The translations under genes were made by a program, and so were the position numbers. A model generated the notes under the pieces. It had not been told where the DNA came from. It was given only the letters and a program-made list of their open reading frames with translations, and ran no database searches. From Phanerochaete sordida (taxonomy: Eukaryota > Basidiomycota > Agaricomycetes > Polyporales > Phanerochaetaceae), in contig BPQB01000013.1 in assembly GCA_019973155.2 (NCBI GenBank), positions 1 to 64,000 on the forward strand: a stretch of 64,000 nucleotides of DNA. The letters are read 5' to 3'. Positions 44,179 to 58,177 of this stretch are shown here, in pieces. Position 1 is the first letter of the stretch; every line of letters begins with the position of its first letter.

Positions 44179-46718
44179 TCAAGCGCGTGGTGCAGACGTC
44201 GACGAGACCGAACTCGAGTGTTTGCGGCGTCGCGACGGGAGGGTATCGGGTTTGTACACGGACGTGCGGTTCGCGGGCCCGTTCGAGGCCCACTCGGCGC
44301 ACATCGACGAGATGTCGGGGTGGCTGCACGACGACCGGCGGATCGTCGGGCGCGGTGCGGGTGCGGTGGAGGAGGGCAGCTGGTACTGGCGCGTAGGCGG
44401 GTAGACGCTTGCGGAGGCGTCGGGATCGGCTTTGATGTACGTCCGTGAGCGTACGCGGCGGAGAGAACTGCTATTTGATGTAGCGGTGCGTGAAGAGTCG
44501 GAGGAAGAAGCGAGAGACGAGAGTGATGACAGAGGAGAGGACCAGAAGGAGCTGCTCGTGAGCGATGTCGCCCGACTGCGAGTAGAAGCCGAGCTGCGTG
44601 TCGAGGCATTGCTCCGGACCGAAGAGGTGCTCTTCGCAGTATTCGACCGAGACAGTTCTTTTCGCTGCGGATTCGGCGTCGGCAGGTCTTCTTCCACTTC
44701 GGGCGACGGCGGTGGAGACGGGTAGACAGACGGAGTAAACCAGCTGGGGTCTTCGTCCTGGCTGGAGGATCCTTCCTCGGACTCCGGATCCCGGGTCGGC
44801 CGTGGAAGAGGTGTATGGCTGCGCTTCGTATTGCGCCGCGCGACCTCGTCCTTTTGCGAGCGGCTTTCCGAGCCATCGCCTTGTACGACCTGGGTCGTCT
44901 CGTTGTTGATCTCCTTCTCGAGCTTCTCTTCCGTGTTGTCCTGCAATTTGCGAGGGGCGTCGGATTCAAGAGGAGCAAGGTCTTCACGTACGAAAGAGCG
45001 GGCGGAGAAGAAAGCCTGTCGCGCCTGCTCCAGGAACGGAAACATCTGGAACACGTGCACCTGGACCGCTGTCAGCTTGGTGGAAGGTCCGGTGAAGAAT
45101 AACGTCACTCACGGCATCCTCGTACAGCTCGTGTCGTACTAGCACGCCTACGAGGGAAGCCTTGTGAGCCAAGAGTGTGATTTCGTCCCGCAATACCTCC
45201 GCTTCTCCCGCTTGTATCAAGAGCGGTGGGAGCCCCTTGAGATCTCCGAACAGCGGGCTCGCGTACGGGTGGGTCAGATACTTCTCCATGTGTTCGCCAA
45301 GGTAGCAAGCGATCGGGTTGAGGTGGTCACCAGGTATTGGCTTCGGAACTACGTCGTATGGTTCGTTGCTTTCCCATGAGTCACAGCTCATGGTCAAGTC
45401 TACGACGTTGTGTGAGAATGCGGGACGACCACGCGTAGAATCAAGTACTCACCGACCCATGGTGACATCAGGATACCACCGCCAGGGAGTGGGTAATCGT
45501 TGTCCCGCAAGTACATCATCAGGGCCAGCGAGAGTCCTCCACCAGCACTGTCGCCCGCGACAATGATATTCTCGGGAGGAATTTGAAGGTCAACGGTGAG
45601 GCGCATGTAGGCCGACACTGCGTCATGCAGGGGCCCGGGGAATCGAGTTTCTGGTGCAAGGCGGTAGTCGAGAGCTACCAGAAAAGGGTCAGGGACGCAG
45701 TGAAGACGAACGCAGAATTACTCACCAAACACTCGAGCATCTAGAGACTTTGAAAGCGGTATCGTGATGAGTCTATGGGTAGCAGCAGAAGATGAATAAT
45801 ATGCGCCTGGTGACGCAGGGGGTCAGTGTATGCGCGCATATACCCAGTGAACAACCACATACCGCCGTGCAGGTACAGCACTACACGCTCCTTGCGCTTC
45901 GTATGTGAGAAAGGTTCGCCCGGTGAGCTTGCACCCGAGCGGCAGGCCTCCTTCTTTGCTGCCTTCCATTCTGTCTGCAACCTCTGCCACGTCCTCTTGC
46001 CAACGATCCACTCTCCGGAGAGCTCCCGCGCGCCGTCCTCGCCCTTATCAAACTCCGCGAGGATGCCTCTGAGCGCACGCCGCTGGACATGGAATGTAAC
46101 CGGCGTCACCAAGGCGTCCGAGGGCACGGGCACGAGCCCGCTGATGCTCATCAGCATGCGAATCATCGCCTGCAGCGCACAGTCAGTCGCCACAAAACCA
46201 CAACACGAGAAACAGACATACAATGTCCGCGAGGTGCGAGTGCCGCGAGACGTCGCGCATGAGGCACGTCAGGATCGTCATCTCGATGCCCCACGACGGG
46301 CGCAGCGGGCCGCGGAGCTGGTGCGCGACCACGGCTGCGACGACCTCGCGCACTGCATGCAACCACAGAACGTCAGCGCCGTGCAACGTCCGCGCGGGTG
46401 CGCGGGGCCCCTGCGGAGGCCGCAGGAGCGCGCGCGCGGGACGCACCTTTCCAGGCGGCGAAGGAGCCGTACTTCCAGAGGTCCGTGAGCTTGAACGGCT
46501 GGCTCTCGCGCTGCTTGAGGCGCGGGTCGCCGACGCGCGCGGACGGCGGCGGGGGCACGCCCGGGGCCTCGAAGTAGCGGAGGAGCTCCTTGACGGGGAG
46601 CGAGACGGAGTGGGGCCTCGCTTTGGGCTCGGCCGGCGGCGGGCCTGGCTTGTGCGGGGCGTCGGTGGTGGGCTCCTTGTCGCTGCGCCCTGAGAGCAGG
46701 GGGATCGACCAGGTCATT
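44179..46718 (-). CDS. HSL-type alpha/beta hydrolase with Ser-rich C-terminal extension
   Basis: Alpha/beta hydrolase of the hormone-sensitive lipase group (abhydrolase_3). The start at 46718 gives MTWSIPLLSGRSDKEPTT. The N-terminal region includes LTDLWKYGSFAAWK and a segment (MIRMLMSISGLVPVP) that may associate with membrane. An intron splits the HGG motif: YLHGG joins AYYSSSAATHR. Next are LDYRLAPETRFPGPLHDA, the nucleophile motif GDSAGGGLSLALM, PPLLIQAGEAEVLRDE, and EDAVHVFQMFPF with the catalytic His. The usual catalytic Asp aligns with Glu in GEAEVL. After the domain there are about 250 Ser/Arg/Pro-rich residues (SRSNTAKSTSSVRSNAS) that look disordered and phosphorylatable. The substrate is unknown; neutral lipids or steryl esters are possible. 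Confidence 0.85.
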
Positions 46719-47192
46719 GCGGCGCTGTGGGGTACGAGGGGGGTGCGAGGGCGCGGGGGCGGTTCAGCATGCACGGGCGACTGGCGAGGATGGCGGGAGG
46801 GAAGAACAAGGACGAGAAAATTGGTGTGGGCTGGGTTGTGCGGTGCGCGGTGTCAGAGACATCAAGTTTGGGGATGCGACCTGCGGAGGGGAAGAACGGT
46901 TGAGTCGTACGGTGCGCGGGCAGGGACCGAGCTTTCAGGAAATGACCAGGGCACAGCGGGCGCCTGCGGACCATCACACAGCTGCGTTGACGTAACAGGC
47001 CAATCACATGTCTCCGAGGAGCAAGCGGTGCTGCAGCCCCTCGCGGCTGCCCCGCACTGCGCAAGCCATGAGCCGGCCACCGCGACACCAGTCCGGAAAT
47101 GCAACGTCGAATTGGAGTAAACCCAGGACACGGAAACAGTACACACGGCCTACAGACGGCACGCTACACGTCGCACGAGCGGGAACAGCTGA
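46719..47192. other. intergenic
   Basis: No gene is supported; frames at 46590-47146 are shadows. The left part is the hydrolase promoter, the right part the 3' flank of the methionine aminopeptidase gene. Confidence 0.45.
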
Positions 47193-48936
<1,744 letters not shown>

Positions 48937-49179
48937 CGTCGCGCGCACGGGGAGGGGCTGTATGCGGGGGGCCGGCGCAAGAGAGAAATATTCGCGGCAG
49001 CCGAGGGTGCCGCGCGAGGCGCCCGATGCGGGCGCGCGTGCGTGATCGATCTCGATTAGGCAGGTCTCCTGGATCAGATGGCGCGCGCCCCTGGCGACCG
49101 CCCGAGCCGCTCTCGACCTCTGCACCCGGACGCCTCAAAAGCACGTCCGCGCCCGCCCCCAGCGCGACACCCCACGGCC
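48937..49179. promoter_or_regulatory. bidirectional promoter of MAP2 and RIB7
   Basis: Only 243 bp separate the two divergent start codons. The region is very GC-rich and TATA-less, typical of housekeeping pairs. No specific site is identified. Confidence 0.5.
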
Positions 49180-50244
49180 ATGGACACCCCCGCCGCCCCC
49201 GCGGCCCTGGACACCCCGCAGCCGCCCCCGCTCCTGCTCGACGCCCTCTTCGGCGGCGGCGCCCCGCCCGGCCTCGCGCTGCACACCGACGGCCAGGCGC
49301 CGCCGACGCCGACGCACGCGGACGCCGCGCGCCCGCACGTCACGCTCACGTTCGCGCAGTCGCTCGACGCGAAGATCGGCGGCGCGCGCGGGAAGCAGCT
49401 CGCGCTGAGCGGCCGCGAGAGCCTCGTCATGACGCACTGGTGAGTGCGCGGTCCTCTCGGCGCGCGCCGAAGGCTCACGCGCGCAGGATGCGCACCATGC
49501 ACGATGCGATTATGGTTGGGATCGGGACGGCGCTCAACGACGACCCGCAGCTGAACAGTGAGCGAGACTCGAGGGCTGGAGGGGAGACTGGGCTAATGGA
49601 GACCTAGCGCGTCATGTACCGCCTCTGCCCGAAGGGCACCCACACAAGTACCACCTCCCTCGTCCTGTCATCCTGGATGCCGACCTGAACCTGCTGCCCG
49701 AATGCAAGCTGCTGACGAACTACGCGGCGGGCACAGGCAGAAGACCATGGATCATTGCTGTGCCTCCTACCAGGAACTGCGTGGACTGGGGTCTTCGGAG
49801 GCACGACCTGGAGGTCGCGGGAGCTAAAGTCATTGAGGTCGAGCGCGAGAACGGTACGAAGGACTGGCTGCGCTTTCGTCGTGTGCTCACGCGCCCTCGA
49901 CCCCAGGTCGTGTGTCTCTGCCCTCGATGCTGAAGGCGCTGCGGAAGCTCGGCGTTAGATCGCTCATGGTCGAGGGCGGCGCTCGCGTCATCCAGTCTTT
50001 CCTCGCCGCATCTACAGAGAAGGCACGGTTGGTCGATACCGTGATCGTTACCGTCGCGCCGGTCTTCGTTGGCGACGAGGGCGTAGGCTATGGCGCGAAC
50101 CTGTCTAGCTCCTCTGTGAGTGTGCATGCGGTTCTGCCGGTGTCAGACTTTCTGATCTCCTTGGCCCAGGTCGACAAGCTGCAGCATGCCCAGACAGCGG
50201 TGTTCGGCCGCGACGTGGTCTTTGCCCTGACACCGACGCAATGA
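49180..50244 (+). CDS. RIB7: 2,5-diamino-6-ribosylamino-pyrimidinone phosphate reductase (riboflavin)
   Basis: NADPH-dependent reductase of riboflavin biosynthesis with a dihydrofolate reductase-like (RibD C-terminal) fold. The start at 49180 gives MDTPAAPAALDTPQP and a Pro-rich leader. Then come HVTLTFAQSLDAKIGGARGK, SGRESLVMTHWMRTMHDA (substrate/NADPH region), IMVGIGTALNDDPQLNARH, RPVILDADLNLLPECKLL, and RSLMVEGGARVIQSFLA (the VEGG signature). It ends FGRDVVFALTPTQ. Four exons join in frame. The length of about 290 residues is normal. The upstream gene MAP2 is unrelated, so there is no pathway cluster. Confidence 0.93.
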
Positions 50245-50497
50245 GAATGCGAACAAATTTCCTGCGCTACCATCTATTATTATACCCTCATTTATGTCTT
50301 CTTTTCTGGGACTTTGTTGTCGGATTTCTGTTGTTGTAGAAATGAAACGAGCCTGCTTTGTTTTCGCAACAGGCCGGCGGCATGGCCAGGCCTTGTGGCG
50401 CATCAGCGCGATCGCGGGGGCGGATCACGTTCTCGTCTGCCGTGGCGTCGGCAGCTTGGCCTCTGACCACGACCACGCCGAGCGCACAGCGAGCACG

Positions 50498-52181
50498 ATG
50501 GCCGCGACGACGACGACGACGATCCTCAAGCTCCAGAAGGTCGAGTGCGAGACGACGGTCCAGTTCCAGATCGACGACCTCAAGGCCTGCTTCGCCCGCG
50601 GCGCGCCGACGCGCTACTCCGAGCACTTTGGCCCCGGCCTGCGCTTCGGCCTCTGGTGCATCAACGACGGCGCGAGCGCGAGCCACCTCGGGCTCTACCT
50701 CTACACCTCGGCGGACTACCCTGCGCTCACCGTCTCGTGGACCGTCGCCGGCAGGTCGCCCGGCGGCGCGAGCGTGCACCCGGGCAAGACGATGGCGTAC
50801 ACCTTCAGGAGCGGCGAGGCGATCGGCTGGAGCAGGTTCGTCACGGCCGAGCAGTTCCACGCGTCGGACGCGATGCGCGCCGATAACGCGCTCGTGCTGC
50901 ACGCCACGCTCCGCTTCGCACCTGTCTGGCCCATCGTCTCGCGCCCGACGCTCGACGCCGTCCACCGCGTCGTCGTCGGCCGCAGCGCGCCCGACGTGCG
51001 CTACGTCGCGTACAAGAGGCGCGACGCGAACGGGCGGCTCAGCGGGCGGACCGTGCTGTACTCGAGCAGGGAGGCGATGGAGCAGGGCTCCGAGGAGCTC
51101 AGAGACTGTGAGTGCTGTCTTGGCGCGTGGTAGCCGGGAGGCCGAACGCAAGAACACGCAGTGTGCGACGCTGGATCCAAGAAGCTGTCGGCCAGCATCC
51201 TGAAGAACGGCGAAGAAGCAAAGCGCACGGCCTTTACCGACTACCGCGACGACGACAGCGACTTTGAAGATGACGCGCCAGACACCGACCAGGAGGACTT
51301 CGACATGGTCGACGCCCAGCTTCACGCCGATAGCCCGCCCAATTCTGCAGTCACTGAAAGAACTTTCGTTTCGGAAGACGAACCTGCCATAAAAGCAGAG
51401 CCCATATCCGCAGGTGAGCAGCCAAACACCTACACTCCTCCCGCCCATCTAGCAACCTCGCCCGCAGGCCGCGTCCCACCCCCAAACACCTCACCACCAT
51501 TCGACGGACGCACCATCGTCATCCTCGGTACAGCCTCGCGCACGTGAGTGGACGTCGCGCCGCATCCCACCCACCTTTCCGCAACTGACGCCGCCCAGCT
51601 GGGAAGCCCTCCTCTACTGGCTCTACACGGGCACGATCGTCTTCGCGCCGCTCGCGAGCGCCGGGCCAGCCGCGCGCGCGGCCGCCGTCGCGGCGCACAC
51701 CACAGCAAACCCCGACCGCCCCGCGCCCGTCTCGTGCAAGGCGGTGTACCGGCTCGCCGACGCGGTACGGACGTTCCTGCCTGTGCGGCGGCCCGCGCGG
51801 CGTGCGCTGACGCGTTGTGTGCGCCGCAGCTGCGCCTCGAGGCCCTCAAGCGGCGCGCGCTCGACCACCTCGCGGCGCAGCTCTCGATGCAGACGTACCT
51901 GCACGAGCTGTTCAGCCCGTTCACGGCCCGGTGCGCGTTTCGTCTGCTCCTGTTGTGTTGTTCCTCATGAGCCGTGCGTGCGTGCCAGGTACGACGAGGT
52001 GCGCCGGCTCGAGATGCTCGCGGTCGTCAAGCACTGGGACGCGCTCCGGGGCTCTGCCGCGCTCAAGGAGAAGATGGTCGACGTCGCGAGCGGACGCTTG
52101 CCGCACGCGAGCCATGTCCTTGCGGACCTCCTCCTGCGCACGTCCATCCGCGACGAGAGCGAAAATGCCGCCGGCAAGTGA
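50498..52181 (+). CDS. MATH/BTB-like domain protein
   Basis: Probable adaptor with an N-terminal MATH/TRAF-like region and a degenerate BTB-like C-terminal half. The start at 50498 gives MAATTTTTILKLQKVECET. The first 200 residues contain LRFGLWCINDGASASHLGLY, SSREAMEQGSEEL and a sandwich-like strand pattern typical of MATH. The middle is acidic and Pro-rich (DDDSDFEDDAPDTDQED). After an intron the BTB-like part reads TWEALLYWLYTGTIVFAPL, then VYRLADALRLEALKRRALDHL and LHELFSPFTARYDEVRRLEM. Four or five exons. The BTB C-terminal helices resemble fungal Cul3-type adaptors. The N-terminal identification is by pattern, so it is less sure. It is followed at 325 bp by the convergent NBR1-like gene. 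Confidence 0.72.
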
Positions 52182-52506
52182 TGCGCGGGTGACCGCTGAC
52201 GGACCGGGATGCTGTCTTGTGCATGGTTAGGGAGCTAGATCGTGTCACGCTGAGGGATACCCATAGGAATAGTCCGGAAGGAAGGAGCCGATCAAACATA
52301 CATCGGATCCAAAGTAATCCATTGTATCGCAATTTACAGGCTTTTGTTGTACAAGGAGCGGAATAATATGGCACACATGATTCGGGACAACACCAGGGAG
52401 ACGACAGCAAGAAGAGAGTGGGGATGGGTGGGCATGCGATGATGCTAGTGTACACGCAAGAGTCCAAGCCGGGAAGGGATCCAGATGACGTATCTCAGGG
52501 CGCCGT
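52182..52506. other. intergenic, convergent 3' ends
   Basis: No gene. 3' UTRs of the MATH/BTB-like and NBR1-like genes. Confidence 0.5.
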
Positions 52507-55500
52507 TCACTCGGAGTCTTCAGAAGAGGTGGTATCGTACAGCACGACGTACTCCATGTCGCGGGCCGCATCGGCGAGCGACGCCGCGTCGACCGCGGAG
52601 CGGCTGTCCTGGAAGATCTCGTCGTCCGCGGATGCGATCGACGGCGAGGACGGCGCGTCGATCAGGGACAGGGACGAGTCGAAGGAGCCGTCGTCCGAGA
52701 GCGGGCTCGACGGAACTGTCGTCGCGGGTGCGCTCTCGCTCGGGTGCGTCCGCGCGCCGGCCGAGGGCGCCGGCGGCACGATGACGGAGGACGCCGCGAG
52801 TGACTCCTCGCTGCTCGGGTCGTCGCTGTGGTCCATCTCCGCGACCACGATCCTGCGCGGGCTGTCAGTACACGACATATGACGGCAGGGAGGGCTACGC
52901 ACTCCACCCAGATGCTGCTGCCGAAGAACTCGTTGCCGTCGTGCAGGCGCCAGTAGCTCACGTACTTGCCAGGCACGTCCGGAGCCTGGGGCTGGTGTGA
53001 GCTCAGCGCCACAGACTGCACGCGCGCCGACGTACCTTCATCTCACATCCGATGAGCTCCGCCTCCGCGCTGGGAGGCACGTAGCCGACAGGCACGCGCG
53101 CGGCAGCGCCGTCGAGCGAGCACATCTTGTCGCCCGCGACGTACCTCAGAGTCGTCTCTTCGGGCCAAGCCGTCTCGCCGTCGTTGCGCATGATCCAGGA
53201 CTTGACGAATTCGGCGCCCGGCGGGAAGATGGTGCCGTCCGCGATGTTGTTGTCAGCGACGAAGGTGGCCTGCTGGCGAACCGGGACAGTCGGCAGAGTC
53301 GGCAGGATGGGTGTGATGCGGTTCAGAGCCTCCAGGAGACTGGCACGCGAACGCTCGATCATCTCCGAGGTCGGTGCCGGAGGAGCCAGCAGAGCCTCGT
53401 CCGCGAGAGGGGACGTGACTGTGGCAGGAATAGGTTCCTCGACAAGGGTCTCTGTCTCTTTGTCGCCAGTAAGTTCGTTCTGCTCCTCTTCGGCAGTCAT
53501 AGAACCGGGCATGCTCTCGAGCTCAGTCTGAACTGCGTCGACGACGGGCGGCGTCGGGGGTTGCAGGAGGTGCCGGAGCATAGTGGTCAGCTCAGGCCAA
53601 AGCTCGCGCCATTCCTGGTTCTGCATAGGCTCGAGGCGAGGGACAGGCTGGGCCAGCGCGATCGGGGAGGCCACATTTTCCGAGGGAGTCGTCAGTCCTT
53701 CGAGTGAGGAGGGTGCGACCGGCGTTGGGACGCGCGAGGCTGACCTGGTGGACGGCTCGCCGAGGTCGATTAGAGCACGGGGAGGAGAGCGGGGCAGTGG
53801 CACCGGTGATGCGAGGACGGGCGACTGCTCACGCTCGGGGGAAGAAACCCGAATCTCCGTCGACGGGTCGATTGGCTCATCGCAGGAAAATGGAACGATT
53901 GCTCTAACGGGACTCGGAGGCATGGAAGGGTACATAGGGCACACAACCAGACGTGGGGGAGAAATCGGCTCCGGCGCACTGGTCTCGAAGAGCGGCGTAC
54001 GTTCCTCCGATTGCAGACCCCGCGGAATGGCCATTGGGCACGGAGGAGTCATGTTCCACCTCCATTCGAGGTCAGGGGACGTCCAAGTAGCAGGGATGAG
54101 CGGTGCGATGGACGGTGCCTGGGGCAGCTCATGGGCAACAGGGGTGAAGGGAGGCGTCGGCGTGTCCTCACAGCGGACAGGGACGTATGGCGGGCTCGGA
54201 GCGCGCAGAGACTCCGGTTCAGGGGTGCTCGATGGTTGCCAACGCGGCTGCCTGTAGACGCACGGAATCTCGGCTTCAGGAATGCGAAGAGTGACCAGGG
54301 GATGGGTGAGCGGGTGCACAGGGATTGGCAGCGCTTCGCAGTTCTGGCAAAGATCATAGTCGGGGCATTCCGAATGGAGACACTGCTCGAAATCAGTCAC
54401 AGTCCTTCCCAGATTTTGCCATTACAAACTAACCTTGTATCGCGTGCCACGGATATTCTCTCCGCACTCGTTGCACTTTGCAGCATGGAGCACGTCCGAC
54501 CGCAGGATGTTGCGGAGCTGCGGACGGCTATCAACATCAAATAGCTAACGAAAAGCGTGCGCGCTCACCATGAGGTCGTCAGGATCAGTCACTTTGACGA
54601 AGCCATGACCGGGGTGGTGCTCAGGCGTGATCGTGAAGCAAGCACCGCAAGTGTCGAAGTTCGGGCAGTTGAGGCACTTCTGTACTTGAATGAGCAACTC
54701 GGATAGGTACTGGAGCTGAAATGTAACTCACATAGCGGCTGCCACGGATGGTAGAGTCGCACAGGTTGCAGACAGCGCTGTGGACTGCGGGCTGGACCAC
54801 AGGCGGCAGAGGCGGTGTGGGCATCCTCGGGGGTGTGCTGCGCCTCGGCATGTCATCGTAAACGGTGTGCACGACAACCTCGCCCGGCTTGGCTATCTCC
54901 AGGAACTGGTGTGCCGAGTGATGGCCCTGCTTCGCGCCTTGGGCGACGCACTCGCTGCACAGGTCGAAGTTGAGGCAGTCGAGGCACTTGTGCCGGATTC
55001 CGACGACGACGGCGTTGCAGTGGTCGCAGAGAATGCCCGTGTGCACGTTCGAGGGCGTCTCGAGCTTCGCGCGCGCAGCGAAGTACGCCTGCTTGTCGTA
55101 CGGAGTGTCGATCGGGAAGAATGCATGGCCGACATTGTGCGCAACGCGCCTCTGGGGGTTTGCGACGCACGACGAACAGAAGTCGAAGTCCTGGCATGAG
55201 AGGCACTTGTGGCGGACACCCCTGATGGTCTGGCTGCAGCCGTCGCACGCGGCGGGGTGGATTTCCTGAGCCCCCTGCATCACGGCTTGGGAGTCCGCAC
55301 GGAATGCGTCCTGGTTCCACGGGTACGCGATCGGGAAGAGATGGTGCTTCGACTCGTGCATGGAGCGGACTGCGGGCGATGATACGCATACCTCGCAGAG
55401 GTCGAAGTCAGCGCACTCGATGCACTTGTGCCGTGGACCAAAGATACGCTTCTGGCAGCCGTCGCAAGTAATGCCCGGGTGTTCCACTCCACGACGCCAG

Positions 55501-57919
55501 TGTTGAACATCGCGGAACAAAGAAAGGTCGTCCGGGTTATCGATGGGGAAGAAGGCGTGCTTGGCCTCGTGCACGACGCGCATGTGCGGGTTGCTGTGGC
55601 AGTCTGAGCAGAAATCGAAGTTATCGCAGTCCAAGCACTTGTAGCGAATCCCGGTGACGGGACCGTCGCATCCGTCACAGCTGATCCTCGGGTGGGTGAC
55701 CACAGAGGGTGCAATGCCAGAGCTGGGCGCAGCGGCATTGCCAGCAGGTGAGAATGCGCCGTGGATCCTAATGGGAACGACATGGGGTGGGGCCGCGCTG
55801 GCCATTGTCGTCGTGGTAGAAGGTTCGAAGAAAGAGGCCACGCGTCCGCAACCCGCATTTTCAACGCTCTGCCGGGCTGCGGTTGGCGCAGCCGGCGCTT
55901 GTGGCTCGGCTACGATCTGGTTCGTGTTGACGGCGCGCTGGAAATCGAGGCGCAGCCCAACAAGAGACTCCTGGACGTCGTCTATCTGCTGCTTCAGCTT
56001 CTCGCACTCTTGAGCCCATCCACAAGCATGCTGTACCGCAGCCGAAGGCATGAATGGTGTGAATGGCATGGGTGGCGGAGGTGCAGGCATTGAAGGAATG
56101 AAAGGCTGGTAGATGTTCGGGAGGGGCATCGGCGGCGACTGCGGCGGCGAGAAGTACGATATAGTCGACGCCGTATACGGGCGCGGAGGGGGAGTAAGGC
56201 TCCGGCTCCGACTTCGACTCGGGCTGCGATACGCTCTTACGGGCTGTGAAGTCGCGCCGTAGATGCTGTCCGGGCTTCTGCTGCGGTAAGAACCGTACTG
56301 CTCGATGCTGTCGACGCTGGGGCTCCTGCGGTAACGTGGGCGGTAGATGCTGTGTCCGGGAGTACTGGAGCGAAGGCTTGCCAGGCTAGGACTGCGCGAA
56401 GGTCTGAACGTTGAAGGCGGGCATATATGCACAACTGGGACTTCGGGCGCGCTTCCCTGCTGCGCAGCAGGAACTGGTCTTGGTGGCAATGGACGACTGA
56501 CCCTGAGCCTGTCGAGTAGCCTGCCTCTTTCCGAGTCGCTTTCACGAGTGCTGTAGATGCGCGGAAGTTCCCGGGGCGGTGGCGGTGGCGGAGTATCGCC
56601 CTCGTCACTGGAGCTATCTGAGTCATCGAGTGTGGCATGCTGAGAGCCATTGTAGCTCGACGAGCGGCGGAGAAGATCAAGGCCAAGGCGATATGTTCTC
56701 TCCGTAGCTTCCTCAAACGTATGTGCCTGCTCTGGTGTGATCGCACTGATAGAGTGAGTGGCAGCAGGAAGAGGGGGAGTGGGCAAGGTAGGAGAAACTT
56801 CAGGCGAATCAAGGAAACTCCGCGGTCTCGACCCACTGGCCTGGCTGGCCCCAGATCCCCGGGGAATTGTAGGTGAATAGCAAGGAGTCGGGCGCTGGGA
56901 CGACGACGAAGGCAGCGACTGCATAACGTCGAACGACTGCTTCCGTAACGCTGACGACTGCTCTTTGAGCGCCTCGGTCGCCTCCTTGAGCCTGATGCTG
57001 CGGTCGCGCATGACGGCTATATCATCCTGGAGGCGATTCATTCGCTCCGAAGATGGCGACACGGTCAACGAGTGAGAAGTCGATGGAGGCCGGGGCGCAT
57101 ACATATCACGAAGGACAGCATGCAGCCGGGTGGTCCCAGAGACATCAGGGATTCTGCCTGCGTTGACTCGAGGGGTGACCGTCTCAGCGACTGAACCCCC
57201 TTCAGGCTCAGCTGAAGATAGATTGGACTCTGTTGGACGCATTAAGTCTTTGACATCCCGCAATAGGAACAATAAACTCACCCGGAGTTCCTGGGCGCTC
57301 CAAGTTGCTAGGTGCGAGGACAGGACGAAGAGTAGACGGGACCTGTGACCTCACGCGCTCCCGGATAGGGTCCAGCATGAGCATTCGCTGGATGAAATCA
57401 GGCTGGTAGTCGTCGTGATCGGCAGACTTTGAGTCCATCAGGACAGGGGCGGTGGTAGGCGTCTCGGGTATGTCACTCCCGACGACCGTGTCGCTTGCAG
57501 ACGTGACGTCGGTGAGCATGCTCACTGGGCGACTTTGTGACGCAGAGGATGCAGAGGGTCTCTTGTGTGGCGTCTCGTCGTAGACAAGGAACTTGAGCAT
57601 CGCTCCGGGCCATGGCCGCCCTTGGAATTGAGCAACATGCTTATCGTACTCCGCAGTGCTGTGGGCCTCAAGGCCTATGAGAATACTCTGGCCGGGAGCA
57701 AGCGGGTTTGGAGAGAATATGAGTTTGGACAAGTAATATGCATTTGCAGAGGGGAAGACTTTGTAAATCTGTGGAAAGCGAGGCGTAAGGTCGAGCGGGG
57801 CGCGGTGACGAATGGCTGAGGCGCACCTGAGTCGCGAGCTTGTCGTAACTCGGGAATGTGTCCTCCGGGAAGGTGAACCGTCGCGTTTCCGCACGGTACG
57901 TGGCCTTGACTGTGAACAT
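52507..57919 (-). CDS. NBR1-type selective autophagy receptor with six ZZ zinc fingers
   Basis: Homolog of NBR1, which delivers cargo to autophagosomes. The start at 57919 gives MFTVKATYRAETRRFTF. The PB1 domain spans roughly residues 1-95 over two exons (YDKLATQ / IYKVFPSANAYY, AMLKFLVYDE). A coiled-coil stretch follows (RLQDDIAVMRDRSIRLKEAT), then a long Pro/Ser/Arg-rich linker. Six ZZ fingers with C-x2-C...C-x2-C...H-x(3-5)-H spacing lie at about 55,690-54,300 (first CDGCDGPVTGIRYKCLDC, last CNECGENIRGTRYKCLHSEC). The FW/NBR1 domain (ATFVADNNIADGTIFPPGA, FVKSWIMRNDGETAWPE, YVSYWRLHDGNEFFG) follows. Close to the C-terminus is DMEYVVLYDTTSSEDSE, containing Y-V-V-L, a likely Atg8-interacting motif. 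Six ZZ fingers is more than in animal NBR1 (one). Confidence 0.88.
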
Positions 57920-58177
57920 TGTGGCCCACGATGTCGAGCACGGAACCAGAGCTCGACGGGGTGTGCGGGGAAAGAGGAATGCTGGACGGCGCCTATTAAC
58001 CCCGCGCAGCCTTATAGGAGCGCTGCGCGTTGCCTAATTGAATTGCGCGCACGTGCCCGATACTTGGTTTAGACGCCTTCTCATCTGGAAATCATCAAGG
58101 AGCTCCTTCCTGGACCGCTGGCTTTGCTCGAGTTCTCACCACATTTCTGCCTTTGTTCACCGTCCTAACTGCGCAAA
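57920..58177. promoter_or_regulatory. divergent promoter of NBR1-like and ABZ2-like genes
   Basis: A 258-bp shared intergenic between divergent starts. TATAGGAG-type A/T sequence is at about 58012-58019, upstream of the minus-strand gene. No firm factor site. Confidence 0.45.
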
